A stretch of 64,000 bases of DNA, from NCBI RefSeq assembly GCF_001650725.1, contig NZ_LXVX01000011.1:186001-250000 (forward strand), written 5' to 3'. The stretch is from Sphingobium sp. TCM1 (GTDB taxonomy: Bacteria; Pseudomonadota; Alphaproteobacteria; Sphingomonadales; Sphingomonadaceae). A program made the position numbers and the translations under genes. Each line of letters starts with the position of its first letter. Position 1 is the stretch's first letter. Positions 53,358-62,877 of this stretch are shown one piece after another. The notes under the pieces were generated by a model that saw only the letters and a list, made by a program, of their open reading frames with translations, searched no databases and was not told the origin of the DNA.

Positions 53358-54827
53358 ATGAACCAGAGCCTCGAAGCGGCTCGCCTCGACAAGCTGGCGA
53401 GCTTTCGCATTCTCGATACGCCTGCGGAGCGCGATTTCGACGCCCTGACCGCGCTGGCACAGCGGCTGCTGGACTGCCCGATTGCGCTGCTGTCGCTCGT
53501 TGACGGCCGACGCCAATGGTTCAAGTCGGCCCAGGGCATGGGGCATGTGCGGGAAACCCCGCGCGAACAGGCTTTCTGCGCACATACGATATATGAAGAC
53601 GATTTGCTGCTGGTAGAGGATGCGCGGCGGGATGTCCGGTTCGGGGACAATCCGCTGGTACGTGGCGACCCGCGCATCCGCTTCTATGCCGGCGTGCCGC
53701 TGCGTCCGCACAGCGATGGCTTTGCCGATGATCTGCCCGGACTCGGATCGCTGTGCGTGATCGACACCCGGCCGCGCCGCCTGTCGGAGGATCAACTGGC
53801 GATATTGCGCGATCTGGCAGCGCTCGCGAACAGTCTGCTGCGCGCGCATGTGTCGGCGGAGGAAGCCCGCGACCTGGCGGAATTGGCGGAGGAGCGCGCG
53901 AATATCCTGGATGGCCAGCATCGACTGCTGCGCCAGGCGGAAAAGCTCGCGGGAATCGGCTCGTGGAGGCTGTCTCTCGATGAGCGGCGAATGGAATGGT
54001 CGGAACAGGTCTATGCGATCCACGGTCTTCCCGTTGGCGCAATGCCGACGCTGGACGAGGCGCTTGATTTCTTTGCGCCTGCCGAAGCCGTCCGCATACA
54101 GGATCGGCTCGCCCGCGCGGCCCGACTGGGCGAGCCTTTCGACTTCGAGGCCGATATCACGACCGCCGACGGCCGTCATCGCCGGGTACGCAGCGTAGGC
54201 GAAATCGAGTTCCGCCATGAACGGCCCGCCGCAATCGTCGGCGTGTTCCAGGATGTGACCGAACGCCATTTGCGCGAGGAGGAATTGCGGCACAGCGCGA
54301 GCACCGACAGCCTGAGCGGCCTGCCCAACCGCGCCAGCTTCGAGCACCGCTTCGCCGAGTCCCTGGCCGCGGCGGAAGGCAATGCCGAGCCGATTGCGCT
54401 GCTGCTGATCGATCTCGACGGTTTCAAGGCGGTCAATGACAGTTTCGGCCACGCCGCAGGCGACGAGGTGCTGAAGGAGATGGCCGCGCATATGCGCGTT
54501 GGCTGCATGGCGAATGCCTTTCCGGCGCGGCTGGGAGGTGACGAGTTCGCTTTGCTCGTCACGCGGCCGCGCGACTGCGCCGACCTGGAAAACTATGTGC
54601 AAAAGGTTCTGGATCGTTTGCAGGTCATGGTGCGACAGGATGGGGAGGTGCGCCGCGTATCGGCGACGGTAGGCGCGGTCCTCACCGACGGCGCGATTCT
54701 GACACCGGTGGAACTGATGCGTCGGGCCGATCTGGCCCTTTACCAGGCCAAGCGTCACCAGCGTGGGTCCGGCCGAATTTTCGGAGTGGATGCGCCGATT
54801 TTCCGAGCCAATGTGAGCGCAAACTAG
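53358..54827 (+). CDS. GAF-PAS-GGDEF diguanylate cyclase
   Basis: A 489-aa cytoplasmic signalling enzyme that makes cyclic di-GMP. Residues 20-165 are a GAF domain of the type with CPIALLSLVDGRRQWFKSAQG and FYAGVPL, 200-310 a PAS domain (GSWRLSLDERRMEWSEQVYAIHGL ending in EFRHERPAAIVGVFQDVTERHLREEE), and 320-480 a GGDEF domain with an intact RLGGDEFALL active site and the upstream DSLSGLPNRASFE. No transmembrane segment is visible. A coiled stretch (EEARDLAELAEERANILDGQHRLLRQAEKL) links GAF and PAS. AGGAAACAGGG gives the ribosome site. Confidence 0.9.
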   Translation: MNQSLEAARLDKLASFRILDTPAERDFDALTALAQRLLDCPIALLSLVDGRRQWFKSAQGMGHVRETPREQAFCAHTIYEDDLLLVEDARRDVRFGDNPLVRGDPRIRFYAGVPLRPHSDGFADDLPGLGSLCVIDTRPRRLSEDQLAILRDLAALANSLLRAHVSAEEARDLAELAEERANILDGQHRLLRQAEKLAGIGSWRLSLDERRMEWSEQVYAIHGLPVGAMPTLDEALDFFAPAEAVRIQDRLARAARLGEPFDFEADITTADGRHRRVRSVGEIEFRHERPAAIVGVFQDVTERHLREEELRHSASTDSLSGLPNRASFEHRFAESLAAAEGNAEPIALLLIDLDGFKAVNDSFGHAAGDEVLKEMAAHMRVGCMANAFPARLGGDEFALLVTRPRDCADLENYVQKVLDRLQVMVRQDGEVRRVSATVGAVLTDGAILTPVELMRRADLALYQAKRHQRGSGRIFGVDAPIFRANVSAN

Positions 54828-55003
54828 CTGGACAATAAAGGAAAATACGGCCTGTCGCGGCCTAAGTAGATCGTTTGCGCGTCCGGCTTCGGCCCGTAGG
54901 CAGGGCCTATTCAAGCTCTCCAAGTTCAAGTTGCAGCTACTTCATGGGCCGGCTCCATCCGTCGCGCCCGTGGCTCATTCTGCCTGCCCGCAAAAACAGT
55001 AGC

Positions 55004-55065
55004 TTGACAAGGTGGGGCAGTTTTTTCCAAATAACGCAATCAAAGTCCAATATGTGGAATATTGG
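55004..55065 (+). promoter_or_regulatory. Promoter and palindromic site of the pectin locus receptor
   Basis: A TTGACA hexamer at 55004-55009 is followed by an AT-rich -10 candidate (AAATAA, 55029-55034; spacing slightly long). CCAATAT-GTGGA-ATATTGG at 55047-55065 is a perfect 7-bp inverted repeat placed between that promoter and the ribosome site GGGAGG, where a bound repressor would block transcription. Confidence 0.45.
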
Positions 55066-55083
55066 CTAAAGGGAGGATGACTG

Positions 55084-57822
55084 GTGCGGTTGCGATCTGT
55101 GAAACTGGCTTCGATTTCCTATGCGACGCTGATCGCGGTGACACCGCTGGCGGCGGCTGCCCAGGACGCGTCGCCGCAAGCGGGCGGGTCGCAGCAGGGC
55201 GATGTCAGCGAAACCGATATCGTCGTCACCGGGATTCGCAGCAGCCTTCAGGGCGCGCTCAATGCCAAGCGCAGCGCACCTCAGGTGCTGGACGCGATTT
55301 CGGCCGAGGATATCGGCAAATTCCCGGACAAGAATGTCGGCGAGGCGCTCCAGCGCGTGACCGGTGTGCAGATCAATCGTGCCGATGGCGAGGGCGCGGG
55401 CGTCACCATTCGCGGCGCCGACCCGTCGCTGAACCGGGTCGAGATCAACGGCACCACCGCGCTCTCGACCACCGTCGGCGGCGGCCGCGACGTCGATTTC
55501 CGCGATCTGCCTTCGGAGTTCGTCAACCGGCTGGAAGTTGTCAAGTCGGCCACTGCCGACATGACCGAAGGTGGCGTCGGCGGCACCGTGCGTATCATCA
55601 CTCGCCGGCCGTTCGACAATGGCGGCAAGCCCTATCTGGCCGGATCGGCCCAAGCCATCTATGCCGACATCGGCGACCATATGGACCCGCGCCTGGCCAT
55701 CATCGGCAGCGACACCTTCGCTGACGGTACGCTCGGCATATTGGTGTCGGGCACGTTCGAGAACCGCAATGTCGAAAGCCATCAGGCGCGCACCACGGGC
55801 TGGGTTCAGATCGACCGGGATCGCGTGACGCCGGGGATGCAGGCCTTCGACCTCAACAATGACGGCATGGGCGATTTCTTCCCGGACATTCCGCGTTATG
55901 TCATCAACCGCCTCGAAACCCGCCGCTATGCGCTCAACGGCATTCTGGAATGGCGGCCGAGCGACGATTTCAAGGCTTATCTCGAAAGCAACTGGACCCG
56001 GTCGAACCAGTCGGTGACGTCGCAATATCTCCAGACGGGCACCAGCGGCGGCCTGCTCGATACGGCCAACACGGTGATCGGCAAGGACAATACTGTCCAG
56101 TATCTGCGGATGGTCAACAATCCGGCCCTGGCCCAGGGAAGCCAACTGGGCGTTTCCTATCGCAATATCCTGGGCGACATCCGCCGGACCACCTACAATG
56201 TGGCGCTGGGTGCGGAATGGACGACGGGCAAGCTGACCCTGACCCCGAAAATCTCCTATTCCAAGGCGAAGGCCTATAATAACGAGATCAATGCGACGGC
56301 CGCCGTCACCGGGATGCCGTGGCTGGAGGTCGATTACGGCAATGGCCAGAATGCGCCGAAGATCATCCTGCCCAACGACCCGACGACCACGGCCGGCATC
56401 AACCAGCTGACCGTCCTGCGCCGCCCGCGCTATGATGACCAGTCCGAGAAAATGGCCAAGCTGGATGCGGAATATAAGCCCGACGGCGGCGTCATCACCT
56501 CGCTCAAGGTGGGCGGCCAATATCGTGACCTGACCGTGAAGAGCAAATTCTTCAATCGATCGACGGTCCTCAACGGCGTCGGCAACCCGGCTGTCCAGGC
56601 CCAGATCAACAATGCCGTCGGTCTTGCGGGACTGGGCACCGCGCCCTTCTTCGACACCGGCGACCTGGGCTTTTCGGACGGCTATGCCGGTTGGCTTAAC
56701 ATGAACCAGGCGGTGGCGGACGCGATCGGCATCCCGGACCCGTTTGCCGCAGGGGGCTGCCCGGCCAATGCCGGCGGTACGTGCCAGGTCTTTACCGACA
56801 CCTGGGAAGTGGGCGAACGCAACCTTGCCGGCTTCGGGCAGGCTGCTTTCGAATTTGACGTGGGCGCCGTCCCGGTCAGCGGTGTGATCGGCGCACGCGT
56901 CGTCAACACGAAGGTCAACACGTCGGGCTATCAGAGCGCGTCGCAGGGCGCGGGCCGGCCCCCGATCATCACGCCTGTCGCCTATGAAAGCAGCAACACC
57001 GAGTTCCTGCCGTCGATCAACCTGAAGGCGGACCTGATCCCCAACCGGTTGCAGGCGCGTCTGACGGCCACTGAAGTGATGGCCCGCCCACTGCCCCAAC
57101 AGCTCGCGCCCCGCTTCACGCTCGACGTGGTGGGCCTGTCCGGCTCGCGCGGCAACCCCGCGCTCCAGCCGTTCCGCGCGCGCCAATATGATGCGGGCCT
57201 GGAATATTATATCAACAAGACGAGCTTCGCGTCCGTCACCTATTTCCGCAAGGACATCACCTCCTTCATCCAGAACACGACGGAAGCCTTCACCGACGCC
57301 AATGGCGTCACCTACAATATCCTGGTGCCCACCAACGGATCGCAGAAGGTGACGATCAACGGCGTGGAGGCAGGCGCGCAGCTGGCCTTCGATTTCGTCG
57401 ACGTGCCGGTCATCAAGAATATGGGTGTGATCGCCAACTATACCTATTCGAAGGACAGCGGCTACGAAGGGAAGGATTATTTCACCGGGGAATCGCTGCC
57501 GTTCCAGGGCCTGTCGCGCCACAGCTACAATCTGTCGGCCTATTATGAGGATGATGTCGTCAGCCTGCGCGGCGCCTATAACTGGCGGTCCAAATATCTG
57601 ATCGTCGCACAGGGGCGCGGCAACAATCCCGAGTTCGGCGAGGCCTATGGCCAGCTCGACGCCTCGCTCAACATCACGGTCATGCCCGGGGTCTCCTTCT
57701 TCCTCGAAGGCGTCAACCTGCTCGATGCCACGCGCAAGGAGAATGCGAACAGCGTCTATCGCCGTACCATCATCGAGACCTTCGGTCGCAGGGTCTATGG
57801 CGGCGTTCGCCTGAAGCTGTGA
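55084..57822 (+). CDS. TonB-dependent receptor of the pectin locus (912 aa)
   Basis: An outer-membrane receptor starting at GTG 55084, with GGGAGGATG at good spacing upstream. A signal peptide (SYATLIAVTPLAAAAQ), TonB-box-like ETDIVVTGIRSSLQGALNAKR and a plug with ISAEDIGKFPDKNVGEALQRVTGVQI, VTIRGADPSLNRVEINGTT and LEVVKSATADMTEGGVGGTVRI identify the TonB-Xanth-Caul (carbohydrate) type. The barrel ends RRVYGGVRLKL. The next gene starts in its stop codon (GTGA). The following genes encode pectin-degrading proteins, so it probably imports pectic oligosaccharides. Confidence 0.92.
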   Translation: MRLRSVKLASISYATLIAVTPLAAAAQDASPQAGGSQQGDVSETDIVVTGIRSSLQGALNAKRSAPQVLDAISAEDIGKFPDKNVGEALQRVTGVQINRADGEGAGVTIRGADPSLNRVEINGTTALSTTVGGGRDVDFRDLPSEFVNRLEVVKSATADMTEGGVGGTVRIITRRPFDNGGKPYLAGSAQAIYADIGDHMDPRLAIIGSDTFADGTLGILVSGTFENRNVESHQARTTGWVQIDRDRVTPGMQAFDLNNDGMGDFFPDIPRYVINRLETRRYALNGILEWRPSDDFKAYLESNWTRSNQSVTSQYLQTGTSGGLLDTANTVIGKDNTVQYLRMVNNPALAQGSQLGVSYRNILGDIRRTTYNVALGAEWTTGKLTLTPKISYSKAKAYNNEINATAAVTGMPWLEVDYGNGQNAPKIILPNDPTTTAGINQLTVLRRPRYDDQSEKMAKLDAEYKPDGGVITSLKVGGQYRDLTVKSKFFNRSTVLNGVGNPAVQAQINNAVGLAGLGTAPFFDTGDLGFSDGYAGWLNMNQAVADAIGIPDPFAAGGCPANAGGTCQVFTDTWEVGERNLAGFGQAAFEFDVGAVPVSGVIGARVVNTKVNTSGYQSASQGAGRPPIITPVAYESSNTEFLPSINLKADLIPNRLQARLTATEVMARPLPQQLAPRFTLDVVGLSGSRGNPALQPFRARQYDAGLEYYINKTSFASVTYFRKDITSFIQNTTEAFTDANGVTYNILVPTNGSQKVTINGVEAGAQLAFDFVDVPVIKNMGVIANYTYSKDSGYEGKDYFTGESLPFQGLSRHSYNLSAYYEDDVVSLRGAYNWRSKYLIVAQGRGNNPEFGEAYGQLDASLNITVMPGVSFFLEGVNLLDATRKENANSVYRRTIIETFGRRVYGGVRLKL

Positions 57823-58514
57823 GCCCGAGGGGGTTGAACCGCCGGGCGATGCTCGCCGCGCTGGCCGCCCTGCCAATGGCGGCGCGCGCGCCCGGTCGCA
57901 TCCTCTACCGTGACGACTTCCGCCATGGCCTGATGCAATGGCGGATCGAGGCGGCGGGGGACGCAAAGGTGGCGGCGCGGGAGGGCGTGCTCGACATCGA
58001 TACCCCGGCCGGTCTGACCTTGTGGTTCCTGCCCACACTGGATGGCCCGATCGCGATCGACTATGAAGTCAGGGCAGTGGACGCGGGCGGACCGCATGAT
58101 GCGGTCAGCGACGTCAACGCCTTCTGGATGGCGACCGACGCCAATGCACCGGATGGATCGGTGCTGGCAACGCGGCGCAGTGGCGTGTTCGAGGATTATG
58201 ACCCGCTTCGCACTTACTATGTCGGCATCGGGGGCAACCGCAACACGACCACGCGGATGCGCCGCTATGTCGGCAAGGCGGGCGAGCGCCCGCTGCTGCC
58301 GGAACATGACCGGCTGGCCAGAGCCGATATGCTGGAGCCGAACCGGTGGTTCCGCCTGCGCCTGATCGCCGACGGCCAGCGCATCGCGGTGGTGCGTGAC
58401 GGCGCGACCCTGTTCAGCATGACCGATGGCGCGCCCTACCGGCGTGGCCATTTCGGCGTGCGGACGACGCAGAGCCATATCCAGATTCGCAATTTCTCGA
58501 TCAGCCGGCTGTAG
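57819..58514 (+). CDS. DUF6250 (lyase/glucanase-fold) exported protein
   Basis: A 231-aa exported protein starting at GTG 57819 within the TonB receptor stop (GTGA), without its own ribosome site. An Arg-Arg signal segment (LNRRAMLAALAALPMAARA) is followed by a jelly-roll-like domain. Landmarks are LYRDDFRHGLMQWRIEAAGDAKVAAREGVLDID, VNAFWMATD, DYDPLRTYYVGIGGNRNTTTRMRRY and YRRGHFGVRTTQSHIQIRNFSI. This fits DUF6250, often found beside rhamnogalacturonan and other polysaccharide lyases. The precise reaction is unknown. Confidence 0.78.
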   Translation: MSPRGLNRRAMLAALAALPMAARAPGRILYRDDFRHGLMQWRIEAAGDAKVAAREGVLDIDTPAGLTLWFLPTLDGPIAIDYEVRAVDAGGPHDAVSDVNAFWMATDANAPDGSVLATRRSGVFEDYDPLRTYYVGIGGNRNTTTRMRRYVGKAGERPLLPEHDRLARADMLEPNRWFRLRLIADGQRIAVVRDGATLFSMTDGAPYRRGHFGVRTTQSHIQIRNFSISRL

Positions 58515-58536
58515 ACCGGCCCCGCAAGGAGGGGGC

Positions 58537-61239
58537 ATGAAGGAAGATCTGACGGTCAGGCGGCGGGACTTGCTGCGGCTCGGTCTGCTTGGCGGCGCGG
58601 CGGCCTGGATTCCGCCCGAAACGCTGGCCGCGACCCGGCCCGTGGCGCGTGCGCCACAAACGCCGGTGCGCTGGATCGACGGCGCGGCGCCGGTGCTGAG
58701 CCTGGGCCAGACGTATGGCGTGCCCTGGCCGCGTGGCGCGATCCGGGCCAATGCGCCGCTTAGCCTGCGCGCCGAGGATGGCAGATCGCTTCCCTCGCAG
58801 CATTGGACCCTGGCGACCTGGCCTGACGGCTCACTCAAATGGTCGGCCCATGCGGTTCCGGCCGGCACCGACCAGCCATCGGCTCTTAATGTCGTGCCGG
58901 GAAGGCCGCAAGCGCCCGATGCCCCGGTCCTCGTGCGCGAAAACGGCGATGCGGTCGAGATCGTCAGCGGGGCGGCCCGCTGGCGCATACCCCGCTCGGG
59001 CAGGACCGTCATCACCGGCGCCTGGTCGGGCGCACGGCAGGTGATGGGCGCTCTGTCGCTGGTCGCCAGCGTCGATGATGCGCCCGAAGCAGGCCGGCGG
59101 ACCCGTCTCACCGGGCGGATCGACCGGCTGACGGTCGAGCAGAAAGGACCGGTCCGCGCCGTCATCAAGATCGAAGGCGTGCATGAAGGCGAGGGGCGGA
59201 CGATGTTGCCTTTCACCCTGCGGTTTTACGCCTATGCGGGCGGCGACCATCTGCGCGTCGTCCACAGCCTCATCTTCGACGGCGATCCGGCCAGGGATTT
59301 CGTCAGCAGCATTGGCCTCAGCGCCGCGGTGCCCATGGCTGGCGCCGCGCACGATCGCCATGTTCGCCTTGCCACCGCCGAGGGCAGCCTCTTTTCCGAG
59401 GCGGTGCGGCCGCTCACCGGCCTGCGCCGCGATCCCGGCGCAGCAGCCCGTGCGGCGCAGATTGCGGGCAAGGCGGTGGCGCTGGACAATATCGCGCCGG
59501 GTGTCCGCCCCTTGCTCGACCGGATTCCGACCTGGAGCGATTTCACCCTCAGCCAGTTGACCGCCGACGGCTTCGCCATCGCCAAACGGACGGCGCCGGG
59601 CCATGCCTGGGTCGACGCGACCGCCGGCACCCGGTCGCTGGGGCTGGGCTATGTCGGATCGCCGCAGGGGGGCGTCGCGATGGCGGCGCGCTATTTCTGG
59701 CAGCGTCATCCCGCCCAGATCGACATTCGCGGCGCAGCGGGCGACGAGGCAGCGCTCAACCTCTGGCTCTGGTCGCCCGATGCCCGGCCCATGGACATGC
59801 GGCCCTATCGCGGCGTGATGGGGATGGAAGGCTATGATGGCCAGAATGAAGGGCTGGCCATCACCTATGAGGATTATGAACCGGGCTGGGACAGTGCGAC
59901 CGGCGTCGCGCGCACGAGCGAACTGACGCTCTGGGCCTGCGCCGCCACGCCCGATTCAGAGCGGCTTTCCGCCATGGCGCAGGCCAATGCAGTGCCGCCG
60001 CAATTGATGGTGGCGCCCGAACGCATCCACATGGCGGGTGTTTTCGGACCCTGGAGCCTGCCCGACCGCTCGTCGCCGATGAAGGCGCGGATCGAAGACC
60101 AGATCAGCAACCTCGCCGACTTCTATGAAGGCGAGGTCGACCGCCGCCGCTGGTACGGATTCTGGAACCATGGCGATGTCATGCACAGCTATGACGAAGA
60201 CCGGCACCAGTGGCGCTATGACATTGGCGGTTTCGCGTGGGACAATAGTGAGCTGTCGCCCGACCTCTGGCTCTGGCTAAGCGTGCTGCGATCGGGCGAT
60301 CCGAAGCTGTTTCGGTTTGCCGAGGCGATGACCCGTCATACGGGCGAGGTCGATGTATACCATCTCGGCCGATTCAAGGGGCTGGGCACACGCCATGGTG
60401 TCCAGCACTGGAGCGACAGCAGCAAGCAGCCGCGTGTCAGCAATGTCGTCTATCGCCGTATCTTCTATTATCTGACCGCCGACGAGCGAGTGGGCGACCT
60501 GATGCGCGACCTGCTCGATTCCGATCAGGCGCTCCGTCATGTCGAGATCGGCCGCAAGGTGCCCGGCGCCGAGCGAACCCCGCTGCCCGAAGGTGTGATC
60601 GATCTCAGCTTCGGCACGATGTGGTGTTCGGTCGCATCGGCCTGGCTCACCGAATGGGAGCGGACCGGGGAGCGGAAATGGCGGGACCGGCTGATGGCGG
60701 GCATGGACAGTATCGGCCGGCTGAAGCGCGGCTGGCTGGCGGGAGCCGCCCCCTATGACCTGGCGACCGGACGGTTCCTGGGGGATGGGGGCAAGATCAG
60801 CCTGTCCCACCTCAATGCCGTGTTTGGCGCGCTGGAGGTCAATGCGGAACTGCTACAGCTGATTGACGTGCCGCATTATCGCAAGGCCTGGCTGGATTAC
60901 TGCCGCTGGTTCAACGCGCCCAGGGCGGAATGGGAAGTGGCGTTCCACGAACCCTATAAGGGGCGCAACCTCAGGGAAGGCCATTCGCGCCTGACTGCCT
61001 ATCTCGCACGGGAAACGGGCGATTCCGCCATGGCGCGACGGGCATGGGTGGAGTTCCTGTCGGGCGAGGCTGGCCTTGGCCTGTCTCGCGGCGACCCCCG
61101 CGTGACGCTGACGGGCGCGCGGGTCATTGCACCGACGGTCGAATGGCCGGACGTGTCCACCAATGCGGCTGCCCAGTGGGGGCTGGCGGCGATCCAGAAC
61201 CTGGCGCTCATCCCCGATGCGCTGCCGACGCAGGACTGA
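58537..61239 (+). CDS. Exo-rhamnogalacturonan lyase family protein (PcRGLX/YetA-like), Tat-exported
   Basis: A 900-aa protein beginning with a twin-arginine signal (TVRRRDLLRLGLLGGAAAW), start supported by AAGGAGG 5 bases upstream. Segments such as GQTYGVPWPRGAIRANAPLSLRAEDGRSLPSQHWTLATWPDGSLKW, LRFYAYAGGDHLRVVHSLIFDGD and WYGFWNHGDVMHSYDEDRHQWRYDIGGFAWDNSELSPDLWLWL match the family of PcRGLX (PL26) and YetA, with N-terminal beta-sandwich and alpha/alpha-barrel domains. PL26 acts on rhamnogalacturonan I from the chain end. It lies 22 bases after the DUF6250 gene and 15 bases before the oligogalacturonate lyase gene, so all act on pectin. Confidence 0.82.
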   Translation: MKEDLTVRRRDLLRLGLLGGAAAWIPPETLAATRPVARAPQTPVRWIDGAAPVLSLGQTYGVPWPRGAIRANAPLSLRAEDGRSLPSQHWTLATWPDGSLKWSAHAVPAGTDQPSALNVVPGRPQAPDAPVLVRENGDAVEIVSGAARWRIPRSGRTVITGAWSGARQVMGALSLVASVDDAPEAGRRTRLTGRIDRLTVEQKGPVRAVIKIEGVHEGEGRTMLPFTLRFYAYAGGDHLRVVHSLIFDGDPARDFVSSIGLSAAVPMAGAAHDRHVRLATAEGSLFSEAVRPLTGLRRDPGAAARAAQIAGKAVALDNIAPGVRPLLDRIPTWSDFTLSQLTADGFAIAKRTAPGHAWVDATAGTRSLGLGYVGSPQGGVAMAARYFWQRHPAQIDIRGAAGDEAALNLWLWSPDARPMDMRPYRGVMGMEGYDGQNEGLAITYEDYEPGWDSATGVARTSELTLWACAATPDSERLSAMAQANAVPPQLMVAPERIHMAGVFGPWSLPDRSSPMKARIEDQISNLADFYEGEVDRRRWYGFWNHGDVMHSYDEDRHQWRYDIGGFAWDNSELSPDLWLWLSVLRSGDPKLFRFAEAMTRHTGEVDVYHLGRFKGLGTRHGVQHWSDSSKQPRVSNVVYRRIFYYLTADERVGDLMRDLLDSDQALRHVEIGRKVPGAERTPLPEGVIDLSFGTMWCSVASAWLTEWERTGERKWRDRLMAGMDSIGRLKRGWLAGAAPYDLATGRFLGDGGKISLSHLNAVFGALEVNAELLQLIDVPHYRKAWLDYCRWFNAPRAEWEVAFHEPYKGRNLREGHSRLTAYLARETGDSAMARRAWVEFLSGEAGLGLSRGDPRVTLTGARVIAPTVEWPDVSTNAAAQWGLAAIQNLALIPDALPTQD

Positions 61240-61254
61240 CGAGAGGATAAGAGG

Positions 61255-62577
61255 ATGAAGATCGGCATTTCGGCTGTGGCGCTGGTGGCGCTGGCATGGA
61301 CCGGCATTGCGATGGCCAAGCCGGTGAAGCAATGGACCGACGCGCTGACGGGTCATGAGATCGTCCAGATTACAGACCAGCCGGGCGGTGCGGCCAGCCT
61401 CTATTTCCATCAGAACAGCTATACGCCGCAGGACGACAAGATGGTCATATCGACGCCGCAAGGGATCAGCGTCGTGACGCTCGCGGACTGGAGCATCAAG
61501 CCGCTGGTAAAGGGCGCGGACCTGCAACTGCTCTTCACTGGCCGCAGGACGCGCAGCGTCTATTACGCCAGTCGGCGCCGCGACGATGGGGCGGGCGCCA
61601 CGACCATTTTCGCTGCTGACGTCGACACCGGTAAGGTCCGCAGGATCGCGACCGTTGCGAACGGATCGATCGGATCGATCAATGTCGACGAGACGCTGCT
61701 GCTCGGCCAATGGGCGGCGAGCGACAGGCCGCTCCAGCCCGATGGCACAGCGAGGGGCAAGGCGCCGGAGATCAAGCAGCAGTTCGGCCAGGCCAGTTAT
61801 GCGGCCAACGGTCCCGACGGCAAGCCGCTGAGCTTCGCCGAAGCCAAGGAGGTGCGCCTCAACGAGCGGCTGGAGGCGAAGATCCCCATGGAGATCTTCA
61901 CCATCGACATTCGCACCGGCGAACGGAAAGTCGTCGTCGCGTCGACCGACTGGCTCAACCATGTCCAGTTCTCGCCGACCGACCCCGGCCTCATCATGTA
62001 TTGTCATGAGGGGCCGTGGCACAAGGTCGACCGCATCTGGACCGTCCGCACAGACGGCAGCGGTCGACAATTGGTCCACAAGCGGACGATGAACATGGAG
62101 ATTGCCGGGCACGAGTTCTTCTCGCCCGATGGCAAGTGGATCTGGTACGACCTCCAGACGCCGCGCGGCGAGGTCCTATGGCTCGCGGGCTATGAACTGG
62201 CGACCGGCAAGCGCCGCTGGTATCATGTCGATCGCAACATGTGGTCGGTCCACTATAATCAGGCGCCGGACCTGAAACAGTTTTCCGGCGACGGCGGCGA
62301 CAGCGAGATGGTCGCCCATGCGCCGGACGGGAAATATCTTTACCTCTTCACACCCAGGGCCATTCCCGACGTGGCGGGCATCCATGCCGACAATGCCGCC
62401 GACCTCATCGCGCCGGGCACGCTGGAAGCCGAGAAGATCGTCGACATGCGCCGGCACGATTATCGACTGGAACCGAACATCACCTTCACGCCGGATGGCC
62501 AGTGGATGATTTTCCGGTCCAACATGGACGGCAGCAACCAGGTCTATGCCGCGCGTGTGGCGCGCGGACCGCGATAG
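61255..62577 (+). CDS. ogl: Oligogalacturonate lyase (PL22)
   Basis: A 440-aa propeller lyase that cuts unsaturated and saturated digalacturonate into monomers. The family hallmark LNHVQFSPTDPGLIMYCHEGPWHKVDRIW is complete, together with EIAGHEFFSPDGKWIWYDLQTPRG and RNMWSVHYNQAPD, which supply the metal-binding histidines and the Gln of known Ogl enzymes. It has a signal peptide (ISAVALVALAWTGIAMA); cytoplasmic Ogl proteins lack one, so this protein probably works in the periplasm. AGAGG precedes the ATG. It ends the four-gene pectin operon. Confidence 0.9.
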   Translation: MKIGISAVALVALAWTGIAMAKPVKQWTDALTGHEIVQITDQPGGAASLYFHQNSYTPQDDKMVISTPQGISVVTLADWSIKPLVKGADLQLLFTGRRTRSVYYASRRRDDGAGATTIFAADVDTGKVRRIATVANGSIGSINVDETLLLGQWAASDRPLQPDGTARGKAPEIKQQFGQASYAANGPDGKPLSFAEAKEVRLNERLEAKIPMEIFTIDIRTGERKVVVASTDWLNHVQFSPTDPGLIMYCHEGPWHKVDRIWTVRTDGSGRQLVHKRTMNMEIAGHEFFSPDGKWIWYDLQTPRGEVLWLAGYELATGKRRWYHVDRNMWSVHYNQAPDLKQFSGDGGDSEMVAHAPDGKYLYLFTPRAIPDVAGIHADNAADLIAPGTLEAEKIVDMRRHDYRLEPNITFTPDGQWMIFRSNMDGSNQVYAARVARGPR

Positions 62578-62877
62578 GCCGACCGGCGCGCACGAGGCCG
62601 AGTCTCAGTCGGGTGGCGGGGTGTGGCGCGAAGCTGGCACGCCGTCGTCACCTGCAATGCGACGTAACATTTCCGATGTGACGAAATGTGACGACAACTG
62701 ATGTAACATTCTGAAATAGGTGTATTTTATAAGTCACAGGCGGCGAAAAAGCCGTCGTTTAACAGATGTGCAACATTGACGATCCGCCTGCTCCCTCGGC
62801 ACATCGTCGCACCAACTCGATGCAGCCGATCCAAGAACTGCACGGGTCGCACATTGCGAAATCGAAGGGAGCATTTC
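62578..62877 (+). promoter_or_regulatory. 300-base region between ogl and the last TonB receptor
   Basis: No gene supported. It contains GTAACATT at 62664-62671 and again at 62703-62710, tandem 10-base units ATGTGACGAA and ATGTGACGAC (62676-62695), and an inverted repeat ACATTTC-9-GAAATGT (62667-62689). An AT-rich -10-like tract (TATTTTATAA, 62723-62732) and a small hairpin CGGCGAAAAAGCCG (62741-62754) follow. This looks like a promoter with a regulator-binding array for the receptor. Confidence 0.45.

Noticed and set aside
55066..58038. 990-aa open frame antisense to the pectin-locus TonB receptor and DUF6250 gene
   Set aside because: Same antisense effect. The plus-strand product has an unambiguous plug and barrel, and the minus frame is rich in Arg/Gly/Ala without a domain.
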